In this document: piece after piece, positions 46,101-56,774 of the stretch | How the letters are laid out: each line of letters starts with the position of its first letter | Position numbering within the stretch: position 1 is the stretch's first letter | From: Saposhnikovia divaricata | Lineage: Eukaryota; Streptophyta; Magnoliopsida; Apiales; Apiaceae | Assembly (NCBI GenBank): GCA_036435485.1 | Contig: CM071598.1 | Span: 105,460,501-105,524,500, forward strand | Reading direction: 5' to 3' | Length of the DNA stretch: 64,000 nucleotides | Position numbers and translations under genes: made by a program | Notes under the pieces: generated by a model | The model's input: the letters and a program-made list of their open reading frames with translations, nothing else | What the model was told of the DNA's origin: nothing | Databases searched by the model: none

Positions 46101-46838
46101 GCCTATGGGGATTTTTGAGGAACTTATTTTCAGAATAAGTCAACTTATTTTAAGACAAAATTAGAGATTCTTAACTTTTTTCTGAAAAAAGTTATTTTTT
46201 TTGTAACTTATAGAATCTCAAACATACATTAAATACTCGTATAAATTTTTTTATCAAAATATGGAATTTTTACCCGATAAATTTTCCCAAACTGGCCCTA
46301 TTATTCATTAGCTGGGCGGAATTAGAGAACCTATAATTTCAACTAAACGGAAACTGAGTGGGGAAAATGACACCATCCACTTAACCTCGACACATATCTG
46401 TCTATGTACCTACACAAACAAGCATCACTCTGCTTAGCCAAAGAGAATCACACACCTGCCACCCTATATTTTGCGTCCGAGATTGAATGGATTTGTATAT
46501 TCGTTAAAAAGGTCACCAAAAGTTAGTGTTTTTCACTTTAATATGTTATACATTATTCAATTATTTGTTCTAAAGTATGGTCATCTACTCTAAATCAAAT
46601 GTGAAGATAAATAAATAAATATGTATATATATCCTCCCTACGTGTTGGTATAAGATCAGTCGAGCTCAATTCTTTAAAGTTTGCGAGGCCTAATAGATAT
46701 TACTATTAGATAGATCAGCATCATGAAGTTTCGGTTTTTACATATACTAATCCACATTATTTGCCAAGTCAACTATTTTTGGATCCATAGATTAGGCCAG
46801 TCAGATCAGTTACAGTAGTATTTTGGGTCTTGTTTATG
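46101..46838. other. Intergenic DNA without recognised features
   Basis: Mostly AT-rich with no long open frame, conserved motif or terminal repeat that I could support. Confidence 0.4.
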
Positions 46839-46880
46839 GTGGGGTGGGGTGGGGTGGGGTGGGGTGGGGTGGGGGGTTTG
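46839..46880 (+). repeat. (GGGGT)n tract
   Basis: Six consecutive GGGGT units are followed by a run of six G. The plus strand has many more than four G-runs close together and could form a G-quadruplex. It lies 4-12 bp from the left end of the hAT MITE. Confidence 0.9.
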
Positions 46881-46891
46881 GGTGTTCCGTG

Positions 46892-47531
46892 TAGGGATGG
46901 CCATTCACCCCGGCCCGTTCGATCCCGATCCGATCCCCGTACCCAACGGGGCGGGGAATCGGGGATTTTTTCGGGTACGGGCCGGGGAGCGGGGACAATT
47001 TTCAAAAAAAAACCGGGGAGCGGGCCGGGTCCGGGATTTTATGTCTTCCCGGCCCGATCCCCAACCCCCGCCCCGATTCTCAATCCCCGACTCGATTTCA
47101 CCAAATTATAATATATATATAATATATATTAATAATCATCTATTAATATATACGAATTTCCAATACTTTATATTGGAAACAAAATGATACTTTAAACTTA
47201 TATGATTGTCTTTCTAGTAGTTAAATAACTTCATTTTCATGTTATTTATATTTGTTTATTTAAGTAATATTTTTTTATCTTAATTTAGTGCTTAAAAAAT
47301 TGTTTCAAACTCACTAGTTAGTGTTTAAAATTGTTTAAAATGTTATTTTTTGTTTAAAATGAAATTCCCCGATTCCCCGCGGGGATCCCCGTTACCCGTT
47401 TGGGCCGGGGATGGGGAATAAAAAATAATCCCCGACGGGGATCGGGTCGGGGACGGGGATCGGGTTTGAATTCGGGGATGGGGGCGGGGATAGCACTCCC
47501 CGGCCCCGAAGTGCCCCGATGCCCATCCCTA
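46892..47531. mobile_element. hAT-type MITE (TIR TAGGGATGG(C/G)CAT) with perfect 8-bp duplication
   Basis: The ends TAGGGATGGCCAT and ATGCCCATCCCTA are inverted repeats with one mismatch. GTTCCGTG flanks both sides exactly (46884-46891 and 47532-47539). The arms are full of CCCCGATCCCCG/CGGGGATCGGGG repeats around an AT-rich centre. It carries no gene. Construction is the same as the MITE at 31111-31658, but with a different repeat core. Confidence 0.9.
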
Positions 47532-47542
47532 GTTCCGTGGTA

Positions 47543-47858
47543 CTCCCTGTGTCCCTTTCATTTTTTCATTACAGTTTTTATTTTGGGACGTCCCTCTCAT
47601 TTCTTTATATACCATAAATAATAACTTTTAATAATAAAATACATTATTATATCCACTACTTCATTCCATTTTTTCAACACTTTACACTATTACACCCACT
47701 ACTTCACTTATTTTAACAATAAAATCACTATTACACCCACTACTTCACTTATTTTAACAATAAAATTACTATTACACCCACTACTTCATTTATCTTAACA
47801 ATATTTCTTGATCTCCATGCAAAAAGGCAACGTAAAAAACCTTGAGGGACGGAGAGAG
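47543..47858. mobile_element. Stowaway-like MITE (Tc1/mariner)
   Basis: The ends CTCCCTGTGTCCC and GGGACGGAGAGAG match the Stowaway consensus CTCCCTCCGTCCC with changes, and TA flanks both sides (47541-47542, 47859-47860). Inside, a unit of about 50 bp (ACTATTACACCCACTACTTC) recurs three times. It starts 3 bp after the hAT MITE target duplication. Confidence 0.85.
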
Positions 47859-48098
47859 TATATCTTAGCAGGAGAGGAGTTTGAATCACTCTGGATGTAT
47901 GAAATTATGGGTTGTCAAAAAAAATTCGAAATATTCGATATTTGTTCGAATTTTTTTTTTTGCCACAGATATTTGTCCAAAATATTTGCTTTCGTATTTG
48001 AGAAAAAGCGAATATTATTCATATTCGAAATAAAGCGGATATTATCTGTATCTGAATCCGGAATATTCGAATCCAAAATTAAATATATATGATATTTA

Positions 48099-48150
<52 letters not shown>

Positions 48151-48193
48151 ACTAAACCTAAATTAAATATTTCAAGCTAATTTAATGAATAAA
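47859..48193. repeat. AATATTCGAA-rich sequence and (AT)n microsatellite
   Basis: 47905-48070 has repeated, mutually inverted AATATTCG/CGAATATT words, resembling the core of another MITE family, but no clear ends. An (AT)n run follows at about 48104-48146. Confidence 0.5.
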
Positions 48194-48365
48194 CTAGGGG
48201 TACCCTAATACAAAAAACGTATAAAATTCTTGGCTCTATTCAACAAAAATTTAAAAAAATTACTGTTCACGTGATGACGTGGCAGTGACGGCAACACGTG
48301 AACTATAATTTTTTTTTGTTGAATAGAGCCAAGAATTTTATACGTTTTTTGTGAAGGTTCCCTAG
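48194..48365. mobile_element. Short hairpin MITE with 34-bp perfect arms
   Basis: The segment 48211-48244 is the exact inverse of 48318-48351 (34 bp; both contain AATTCTTGGCTCTATTCAAC or its complement). The outer ends CTAGGGGTACC and GGTTCCCTAG are also partly inverted, and a TA on each side could be the target site. Inside, GTTCACGTG and CACGTGAAC form another inverted pair. Its transcript would fold into an almost complete hairpin. Confidence 0.7.
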
Positions 48366-48452
48366 CGGGGCCCTTAAAATAAATGAAATATAATTTAGTT
48401 AGTGTAGATTTCTAATTTTTATATCTAAATTTGGTTTCTATTTGAACGCTAA

Positions 48453-48457
<5 letters not shown>

Positions 48458-48545
<88 letters not shown>
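48458..48545 (+). repeat. (AT)n-(GT)n compound microsatellite
   Basis: About 20 AT units run directly into about 20 GT units. The flanks 48366-48457 and 48546-48735 show no gene. Confidence 0.9.
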
Positions 48546-48547
<2 letters not shown>

Positions 48548-48735
48548 ATATAATTTAAATTTTTTTCTATTAGTTTATAGTATTTATGTGTGTAAATTAA
48601 TTAAATAATATATGTATATGTTGTGAATTGATTGCCAATACAGTAGTCAAAAGTGTAATAGTTGGGCTATGCATATAGAGATGAGAAAATGTTACATTGT
48701 TGTCCCCTTTCTCTTGCTATAAATAGCATGCAATA

Positions 48736-49763
48736 TGATAAGTGCATATTTTTGCATATTTTATTCACCTATTTATTGCTTGAACTCGTGTTTTAATAAA
48801 TTATTTTGTTGCATTTCAGGTAAATCGTAAATAAATAAAGAAATGACAAAATAAATAAATAAAGTGCAAGGAAGGGAAAAAGGAGGAAGAAAAAGGACCA
48901 AAAATGAAAGAAGGAAAAGAATTAGGAGCTTGGAGCAGAAGGAATATTTCAAGACAAGTGGAAGGCGGAGATCATCCCAACACATTAGAAAAGTGTATGG
49001 CTAAGATCAACTCTTCAAAGCTTAAGGGGGAAGGAATCAAATAGATGACTAGGATTTCACCACCACACAACCCAAATGTATGGTGGGGATTTACCCAACA
49101 CCCCCCTTAACCCTAATTCCTATCCTATAAATACCCCCTCACCCCCTTGTATTTAGCAACTTAGATTTTAGGGTAGTTTTATTTTCTTGTATTTTCTTAG
49201 TTTTAAATCTTGTAAACACTTCTATTATAATTAATGCAATTTTTATTTTCTTTACTTCTTGTCTTGCTCTTTCGTTATTGTTGCCTTGTTTCGTTATTTT
49301 CGTAAATCCCGTTGCTAACCACTTGGGGTTGAAAATAACGAAACTTTATTTTCTTGTACGTAGTTGCTAATTTTAATTACGCCCCTTTAAATCTCAATTT
49401 TATTATGGGCCATTAATTTTAAATCATCATTTTAGTGTACTTTTAAATTTGTAGTTAATTTCTTTGATTTCATTGTCTCGTTTTTAATTTTAAAAAAAAG
49501 AAAAAAAAACCAAAAATATTAGTTTCGTTAATATTCTATAATTATTTTATGTGTCTCGTTTATATTAATAATTCGAAGCAAATCGACCCTGTTCTTATTT
49601 CCAAACCCAGCTTTCTTTTTTTTTTTCCTTTCTTTCTTATTTCCCTTCTTTAAAAAAAACAAGAAGCTGTCTCCTCCTCCCTGTTTCTTCACCTGCGATT
49701 ACCACAAACACTGCGAACCATCTTCTCCCCTTTCTCTTCTTCGACATAAAACACGAACCCCTT

Positions 49764-49810
<47 letters not shown>

Positions 49811-50828
49811 ACCTCTCTCTTTTCTCATCTTTCCCCACGGAAACCACCGTTTCCCCCCTTGTAAATCATTGCGTTTTAATCTTGTTTTTTTTTTCTTTTT
49901 CTCTTTGCGAGTTCTGCGTCTAGTTTGGTTTGTTTGTTGTCTCTTCTGTGCAATTGTTTTATTTTTTTAAGTTAAGGAAGTGTGAGCATCAAAAATTATC
50001 TGCTTTTCTTTACTTGCAGCGACCCTTGCTTTTACTTTTGTCTTTTTGAATGTTTGGCCTTTTTCAGATGAAAGCAGATTGGTAACAAGTTTACAATAAG
50101 AAATTTGTCTTGTAAATTATTAGGTACTCCCTAAATGATGAAATGGTAGATTTATCAAGTTGTGTTCTGTTACATGGTCTGAAGTTTGTTTATGGTATCA
50201 TTAGTAATTGTTAATTATCACCTTGCAGGTATCTTAATTTAGTTAGAAATGGGACTTGTAAATTTCCAAGTTCTAAATTGTGTTGTTGCTGCGAATTTTG
50301 TAATTTTGTTGAGTTTTCTGTGCTTTGCTTACTTAGATTTCTGCGTTTAGTCATCAAATGTGGTTTTTGTGTCGAGTTTTTAAAATCTGTGTTAATTATG
50401 TTTGTGTTTTTTTGGTTTCTGAGTAGATTTGTGTGATTTGTGTGCTAATAGATTTGTTTTTGGTTTTATTTTAATCGAGTTTTTTAAAATATAATTGATG
50501 GTTTTACTAATTTTGATTTTGGATGTTGGTTTTAAAATAAAATCAAGTTTTAATTAGAATTTAGAATAATTTAGTTTTGTTTTTTTGTTTTTTTTTTTCA
50601 TTTTTAGTAAGTTAGTTTTAAAGTTAGAATAAATTAGATTTTCTTTTAAAATTAATTTAGAATTATATTTTTAGGGTAAAATCAAAATCCAAAAATCACT
50701 TGTTATAATTCGATTAAGTTAAGAATTAAGGATTGCGAAAATAATAGTCCCTGTGGAACGAATCATTAAATATTTCAACGAAACGAATTGTGCGCTTGCG
50801 ATTCAAATTTAAATCTTTATTTTTAGCA
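48736..50828. repeat. Solo LTR of a gypsy (Tat/Athila/Ogre-like) retrotransposon
   Basis: The 2093 bp begin TGATAAGTGCATATTTTTGC and end TTTTTAGCA, with CAATA on both sides (48731-48735 and 50829-50833), a perfect 5-bp duplication. TGATAAGTGCAT at the start and AGTCCCTGTGGAACGA plus TGCGCTTGCGATTC near the end are typical of long gypsy LTRs in plants. No internal gag or pol is present, so it is best read as an LTR left by LTR-LTR recombination. A (CT)n tract lies inside at about 49764-49806. Confidence 0.82.
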
Positions 50829-50989
50829 CAATACTGAATGGAAAAGATGTACCGAGCAGTTCATCTCTTTCTTTGCTCTCTTTCTCTTTCTCTCTATTGT
50901 TCATGTAGCTAGCAATATTTATTAGTAGCTCTTTATTACAGCTAGTATATTATAACACGTTATGAGCACGAAGCCCTACCGGAACTGAG

Positions 50990-51070
<81 letters not shown>

Positions 51071-51517
51071 CCGGAGCACCGCCTACTAAAAACGGTACCA
51101 TTTAATTTTGGATAATACGGAAATATTGTGCGAACCTTTTAATTACATTGTCGATAATATATCAATTGTTGTTATATATTAACTGACATTTATTTACACT
51201 GTTGTTACAATGGTACCATTCATCGAAAGATATTGTGGGAACATTTTTTATGATTATTATTTATCGTAAAATAATCTTTGTGCACGAACTAACTTATGCA
51301 GGATTTTCTACCTAAATATATTTATCAGTTGGAGATAACCTGTATACGCAGACGTGCGTATGGCGGGTGAAAATCCATTTGTTGTTCTATACATAGATCT
51401 GTTTATAATATCATATTATTGCATATTTGTTAACGCACCCGATTAACTAGGACTTATGTAAATATTTCTATTGAAGATTTAAGTTTATAATTTGTGTGTT
51501 AAATTTAGATTTAGTAT
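50829..51517. other. Flank with (AT)n microsatellite and probable copia leader
   Basis: (AT)n of about 35 units fills 50996-51069. The stretch ATAACACGTTATGAGCACGA (about 50952-50971) resembles the LTR end and primer region of the copia relic that follows. The LTR itself could not be delimited. Confidence 0.45.
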
Positions 51518-52660
51518 GACAAAACTTACAAGCTTATTGTTCGTTGCATTCGACATTTCTGGAAATAATTATTTGTCATGGGTACAAGATGTAAAACTGC
51601 ATCTTAGTTCAAAGAAATTAAGCGTTACGATATAGGCAGGAAACACAGCCACGGTTGAAGAAAACTTTACCTCTATTATTTTTTTCCGACACCACATGCA
51701 TGAAGATTTAAAATATGAATACCTAGAATTCGAGGATCCCTATGTTTTATGGGAAAATCTAAAAGATAGGTTTGACCACCAGAAACTAGTTTATCTGCCT
51801 GTAGTTGAAAATGATTGGGCTAATCTAAGACTTCAGGATTTTAAGAATGTTCGGGAATATAATTCTGCTTTATTCAAGATAAGTTCTAGGCTCATTATGT
51901 GCGGTGAGAAAGTTACTGAGAAAAGAAAAATCGATAAAACATTATCAACTTTTCACCCCAATAATATCAACTTAGCTGAGATGTATAGGGAGCGCATATT
52001 CACCAAGTTCAGGGATCTTCTATCAACTCTCCTTGTTGCTGAACAGAATCATGAATTGGTGATAAAGAATCATCAATCCCGTCCAACGGGATCTGCCCCT
52101 TTACCTGGTAAATAACATGTCATTCCAGCATAATGTACGTGGAAAAGGGTATAGAGGTGGACGAGGCCAAGGTCGATACCGTGGACGAGGTCGAGGTCAC
52201 GGGCACTTTTGTCCATATAACAGCTATGGTCACCGGAAGTGGCAATCTGAACAGAGCAAAAGAGAGGCACCACAGGGAGGGAAACTGGATAATACATGCC
52301 ATAAGTGTGGAATGGAAGGACACTGGGCACGTAATTGTCACATCCCAAAACATCTTGTTGATCTATACCAATCATCTCAGAACTCAAAAGGAAAAATGGT
52401 AGAAACCAATTTCTCCAATAACCTAGATGATTCCCCGATAATTACAACTGGATGAATAAGCATTAATGGTCCGAATGAACCTAACGAAACTCCCATATGG
52501 GAGGCTGAAGATTAGTTTCATAAAAAACTACTATAATATTGTGTATTATCTTATTAAGCTATGTAGTGTGTTATGTTTTTCTATCAAATAAAAATGTGTT
52601 TCTTAATTATGCACAGAATGATTTCTAAAGATATATGCATTGATGATTGTGGCACAGCTT
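51518..52660 (+). pseudogene. Copia gag and start of protease, relic
   Basis: The reading MTKLTSLLFVAFDISGNNYL begins at 51518. After an in-frame TAG it continues MHEDLKYEYLEFEDPYVLWE, NVREYNSALFKISSRLIMCG and TFHPNNINLAEMYRERIFTK. A frameshift or stop near 52113 separates the core from the nucleocapsid part (MSFQHNVRGKGYRGGRGQGR), which has the zinc knuckle CHKCGMEGHWARNC. Further traces (NETPIWEAED, then KDICIDDCGTA, equivalent to a copia protease active-site region) run to 52660, where a chromovirus-like LTR cuts the gene. The family is the copia group whose gag carries LWxxLKxRFDHQK. Confidence 0.78.
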
Positions 52661-55587
52661 GTAAGAACCCAGGTTTTTGTAATATTTCTAAAATGATCAT
52701 AAACGGTGATTGGTGGAGGTTATGTAAAGTTTTAAGATCATATTATATGAATGAAGAAGTATTTATACTTTTATGGATAAAGTATCGTTGTACCAAGAAG
52801 AAAGGGAATGTAGAAACTGTCAGATTACGTAGATTTTCACTTTTATTAAATATTGGAATAAATATGGGATATTGAGGTTAAGAAAATCTTTAAGCTAAGT
52901 TAAATACCAAGGCAAGGAATTATGTAATTTATTAGAAGAATTTCAAAGGCAAATGTTCAAGAACGAGGAAAGAAATTTCTACGCGACGAAACGCTTTTAC
53001 AAGAAAATCTCTAAACTTGCATATGGAATTAAATGGTAAGCATTGGTTGATTAATAGGTGAGTAATATACCCGCAATTTACCATGTAATAGCCATGCAAG
53101 CCATGCAAGGCAAGGAGCATTGGATGCTAATCAAATAAGTCAAGTAGTGATTATTTAAACCAAGCATTGTATACCACTTTTGGGACAAATTGTCAATTAC
53201 CTTTCTTTGGCAAAATTACTTTGGAGATTACCTTGGGTAATTGATAAGTGCTGAAGTATGATTGATATACATCAATTATACATAACATTTTATCAATTAC
53301 ATAAGAAAAGATAGCAAAAGCTCTCCCCCTCCATTTTCTCTATTTTCGGCCAAAAACAGAGCAGCCACTTCAAACTGCCATAACTCCCTCATTTCTCAAT
53401 GAAATTTTGTGTTCTATAGCTTTTTGGAAAGGTATTGAGATGCTCTACAACTCCTCTTTAGAAGCCTCGTCCAGAAAATCAAGGTAAGACCCTCGTTTTT
53501 CCAGTTCTTTCAAGAGTGGTAATGCTGACTACGAAAATTTTTAAACTTGGTTGTTTAGGTTTTGAAGATTAAAGGTTGTTAAAGTTATCTAAGGTGTTTT
53601 TAAGGAAATTCAAGCGTGGTTAAGGTTGTTAAGACTCCAAGGAAGGTAAAATACTCACACCCACCTTAAAACTTTATGAGCTATAAGTTGATTTGAAAGG
53701 TTGATGCAAGTATGTACATGTTTAAGGGGATTGTGATGTTTTAAGCTTTATAAGTATGGGTAAAGTTTTGGATAGTGATAAATGGATGTTACCACTGGTC
53801 TTATAGATTCTTGATGATGTTTATATGATCTTGATGGTGTATGGTTGAATTAAATGGTTAGATGGAGTTCATGGAATTTGGAAATGTTCGGTTTATAGTC
53901 GTTATAATGTCGAAATTTCATTAGATCATTTGAGCAGTTAATACCGAATTCAACAAATGTTTTCTTGGTAAGTTTTTGGCCATAAACCAGTAGGACTTGT
54001 TTTGTAGTTTGTTTTGACACCAAGATCATGTGATTACGATTTACGGATTATGAGATATGCTCGTTTTAGTGAAACCGGTTAAAACGGACGAATCGTTAAG
54101 ATGGACTGACTTTACCAAGTCAAACGAGCCCTTTAAAAATGGTCTGTGATTATGAAATTTTTACAGGGGGTAACTTAGTCAGTTTTAAAATCCCTGTAAA
54201 AATTTGAAGACAAAAGGCTTAATTTTCGATTTTATAGAAATGTTTAAGTCAAGAATGCGCATGAGAAACCACTGCAGAAAGAAGTTATATTTAGAGCAAC
54301 AATTGAGCTAGCAAAAAGATGTTCTTAATTATGAAATTTGGAAGAAAAATCCTCTGGACAGTTAAGAAGAAGTGAGAAAAAGAATTTCATGAAAAAGTTT
54401 ATTTTTCAATTTTATAGAATTTTTCGAATCATAGTTGCGCAAGTGAAAAACCCTTTTAGGGGACGAATTAAGACGAACTTTAGTTTCGTTGAAAATGACC
54501 TTTAACGAAAGTCGTTACGAGACCAATAATTATCCAAAAGTGGTTAAAGGATATCATGGACTTATAATAAGCCAAACGTGTAATAAGGATGTATCATTAC
54601 GAAGTTGTGTCTTTACGTGAATCGTCGATTTGACGGGATCGTTTAACGAACTAACCGAACCGTATTGATTATTATAGATCATCACACTAGAGACAGGGCC
54701 CAGACTATTCCGACATTATCAGGCAAGTTTTCGAAACTTGTACTTCAAGTATTTTCAAACTGTTGTTGTTGTGGTATAACTGTTATGAACTGTTTTAAAA
54801 TTATTTTTGCGAATCAGCATGAAATATATGGTTTATTTATGTTGATTTATAAACCTGTTTAGTAAGTACGTATGCATGAATACATATATACATGTATGCG
54901 ATGATGTGTTAAAAGTTCCAAGTAGGGTACGATAACACCCTTTCTTAGTAGGGGAGTCAGAGATATTTCGTCCGGATAAGGACATAAAAACCCGAAAGTC
55001 TCCGGAGATGATATATGACTTATATTTAGTTTTAAAAATAATCCAATAAATATAAATTGGATATTTTCGGATTAAAAATTCCTTTTATGATATTAATAAA
55101 TATTATTTGAATATTTATGAATAAGTTGAATATGATTTTCAATTGAGGATTGTGAGTAATTATTTATTTAATAAATATTATTTAAATATTTATTGAATAT
55201 TCTAAGCTGATTATTTATTTAATAAATTTTATTTGAATATTTATTAAATATTCCAGGATGATTTACAAATCATATTATTTATTTCAAAATTATTTAAAAC
55301 TTTAAAAAATTATTTTAAATATTTTCTGATCGTCGAAAAAGTATTTAAAAATTGAACGGGTTCCCGTTTCTTCACTGACTATAGCTTCATTCATCGAAAA
55401 GTATCGCTACCTCGCTCAAACTTATCAAAACTCGGGAACCCAAGGTTTTGGGAGCTAGTATTAATTATTTTCTCCCTTCGCTACCAATAAGAAATGCACC
55501 CTACCTAGTAAGGAGGGGCTCAGGTTTGACTAAACACTCAAAAACTCCGACCAACTCCCAAATTATGTTTGATGATGCGATTCTTAG
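52661..55587 (+). repeat. Chromovirus-like LTR, interrupted by Sire-B
   Basis: The sequence starts TGTAAGAACCCAGGTTTTTG, like the LTR of the chromovirus at 832 (TGTAAGAACCCTAATTTTTG), directly after copia protease sequence and with no polypurine tract before it. It is therefore either a 5' LTR or a solo LTR. No coding region is seen up to 55587, where Sire-B is inserted. GAATCGTCGATTTGACGGGA and CATTATCAGGCAAGTTTTCG resemble chromovirus LTR text. The right end lies beyond Sire-B, outside the window. Confidence 0.55.
55080..55262. repeat. Palindromic AT repeats (TTATTTAATAAATATTATTT)
   Basis: Three to four units of about 60-65 bp, each holding ATTTAATAAAT and GAATATTTATTRAATATTC palindromes, lie in the chromovirus-like LTR. 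Confidence 0.7.
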
Positions 55588-56602
55588 TGTTATTCCCAGA
55601 TTACACACTTGTATAATTGTAGAAGGGGGGGTTGAATACAATTCTTGATATTTATAAATTTCTGATAAGAACTCCAGAAATCTATACTTAGATAATTGCT
55701 TGTAAAAAGATTAATGCACAAACACATAAAAATCAGGTGGTTAAATGCACCACCTGAAGCTTTTATTCGAAGAAAACTCTGTGATACAAAAGTACACAGC
55801 TTCTGTTTTACAACTCTTTGCTTTCTAAGAATATTCAATAGAAACCCTAAACAAAATGTATCTGTTTTCTTAACCTACAAAGAGTTGCTACACTTGGTTA
55901 TAAATCCCAAGTTTTACAAGTACTACTGGAATAAGATAATATTAATCTAATTCTAGTTGACTTGCTACTACACTCCAAATACACATGTAGTCGAAAGGTT
56001 GTCCTTGTGTTCAGACATGTCTCCTGCACCTTTCTTGTATTCATAGTGTAAATAGAATGCTTCTTTCTTCTGTGTTTCCAAAGTATGGCTGCCATACTGC
56101 TTTTTGTATCTACTATCAACCCATGTGATCTGTCAGTCAAACATGTCCTTATCAACTGCTAATCCCCAACTAATCATAGAAGACAGTGTCAATGATTATC
56201 CGTTGATATTGTACACTGACATCCGTTGATGATGTATTGAGCTGTATCCGTTGATATTGAGACTTGAGCTGTATCCGTTGATAGAGTGGATTTGAGTTGT
56301 ATCCGTTGATAGAGTTTTGTCTTCATCCGTTGATACACTTTCACTTAAACAGAATTACATAGCATAGCTTATTTACAATTGGCTATCATATTCTGCCTAT
56401 CCGTTGATGGTCAACATGACTGTGGATAAAAACACTATCAACTGATAACATAGAGATACTTGCAGTATGCTACAAAACCTTATCCGTTGATGAGCTACCT
56501 GTCAACGGATAGAGTTATAAATCCTCATCCATTGACAGCTACAAAACCTTATACAATTTGATTGATTGTGAAGTTATCATCAAGTACAACATATTCCTAA
56601 CA
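55588..56602 (-). repeat. Sire-B 3' LTR with ATCCGTTGAT array
   Basis: The 1015 bp start TGTTAGGAATATG (56602) and end GGGAATAACA (55588) on the minus strand. Between 56198 and 56517 there are eight perfect plus-strand ATCCGTTGAT words and one inverse (GTCAACGGAT), plus degenerate copies (ATCCATTGAC, ATCAACTGAT). On the element strand the array lies in the first 400 bp, the U3 side. The far end carries the same C-run (ACCCCCCCTTCTACAAT) as Sire-A. Confidence 0.9.
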
Positions 56603-56617
56603 ATCTCCCCCAATTTA
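56603..56617 (-). other. Sire-B polypurine tract
   Basis: On the minus strand AAATTGGGGGAGAT lies directly before the LTR TG, the same purine core as in Sire-A. Confidence 0.87.
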
Positions 56618-56774
56618 TACTTGATGGCAATAAAGCATAAATTCAGGACCTTGATGATAACAAAACATTCCTAAAGATATATATAGAACAATGCAACAAT
56701 TGTATTAAGCTACAAAAATTAAAAACTGAAAGTTTGAGAAATTTACAGAGAAGTGCTCCTCTAGACTGAACAGA

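Noticed and set aside
46769..47187. Overlapping Gly/Pro/Arg-rich ORFs
   Set aside because: They fall in the (GGGGT)n tract and the repeat arms of the hAT MITE and have no protein-like composition.
49637..49828. Arg/Glu repeat ORF
   Set aside because: It is a translation of the (CT)n microsatellite inside the solo LTR.
56198..56517. Regular ATCCGTTGAT repeats resembling a CRISPR-like array
   Set aside because: Spacing and orientation vary, repeat units are only 10 bp, and the sequence lies in a plant LTR.
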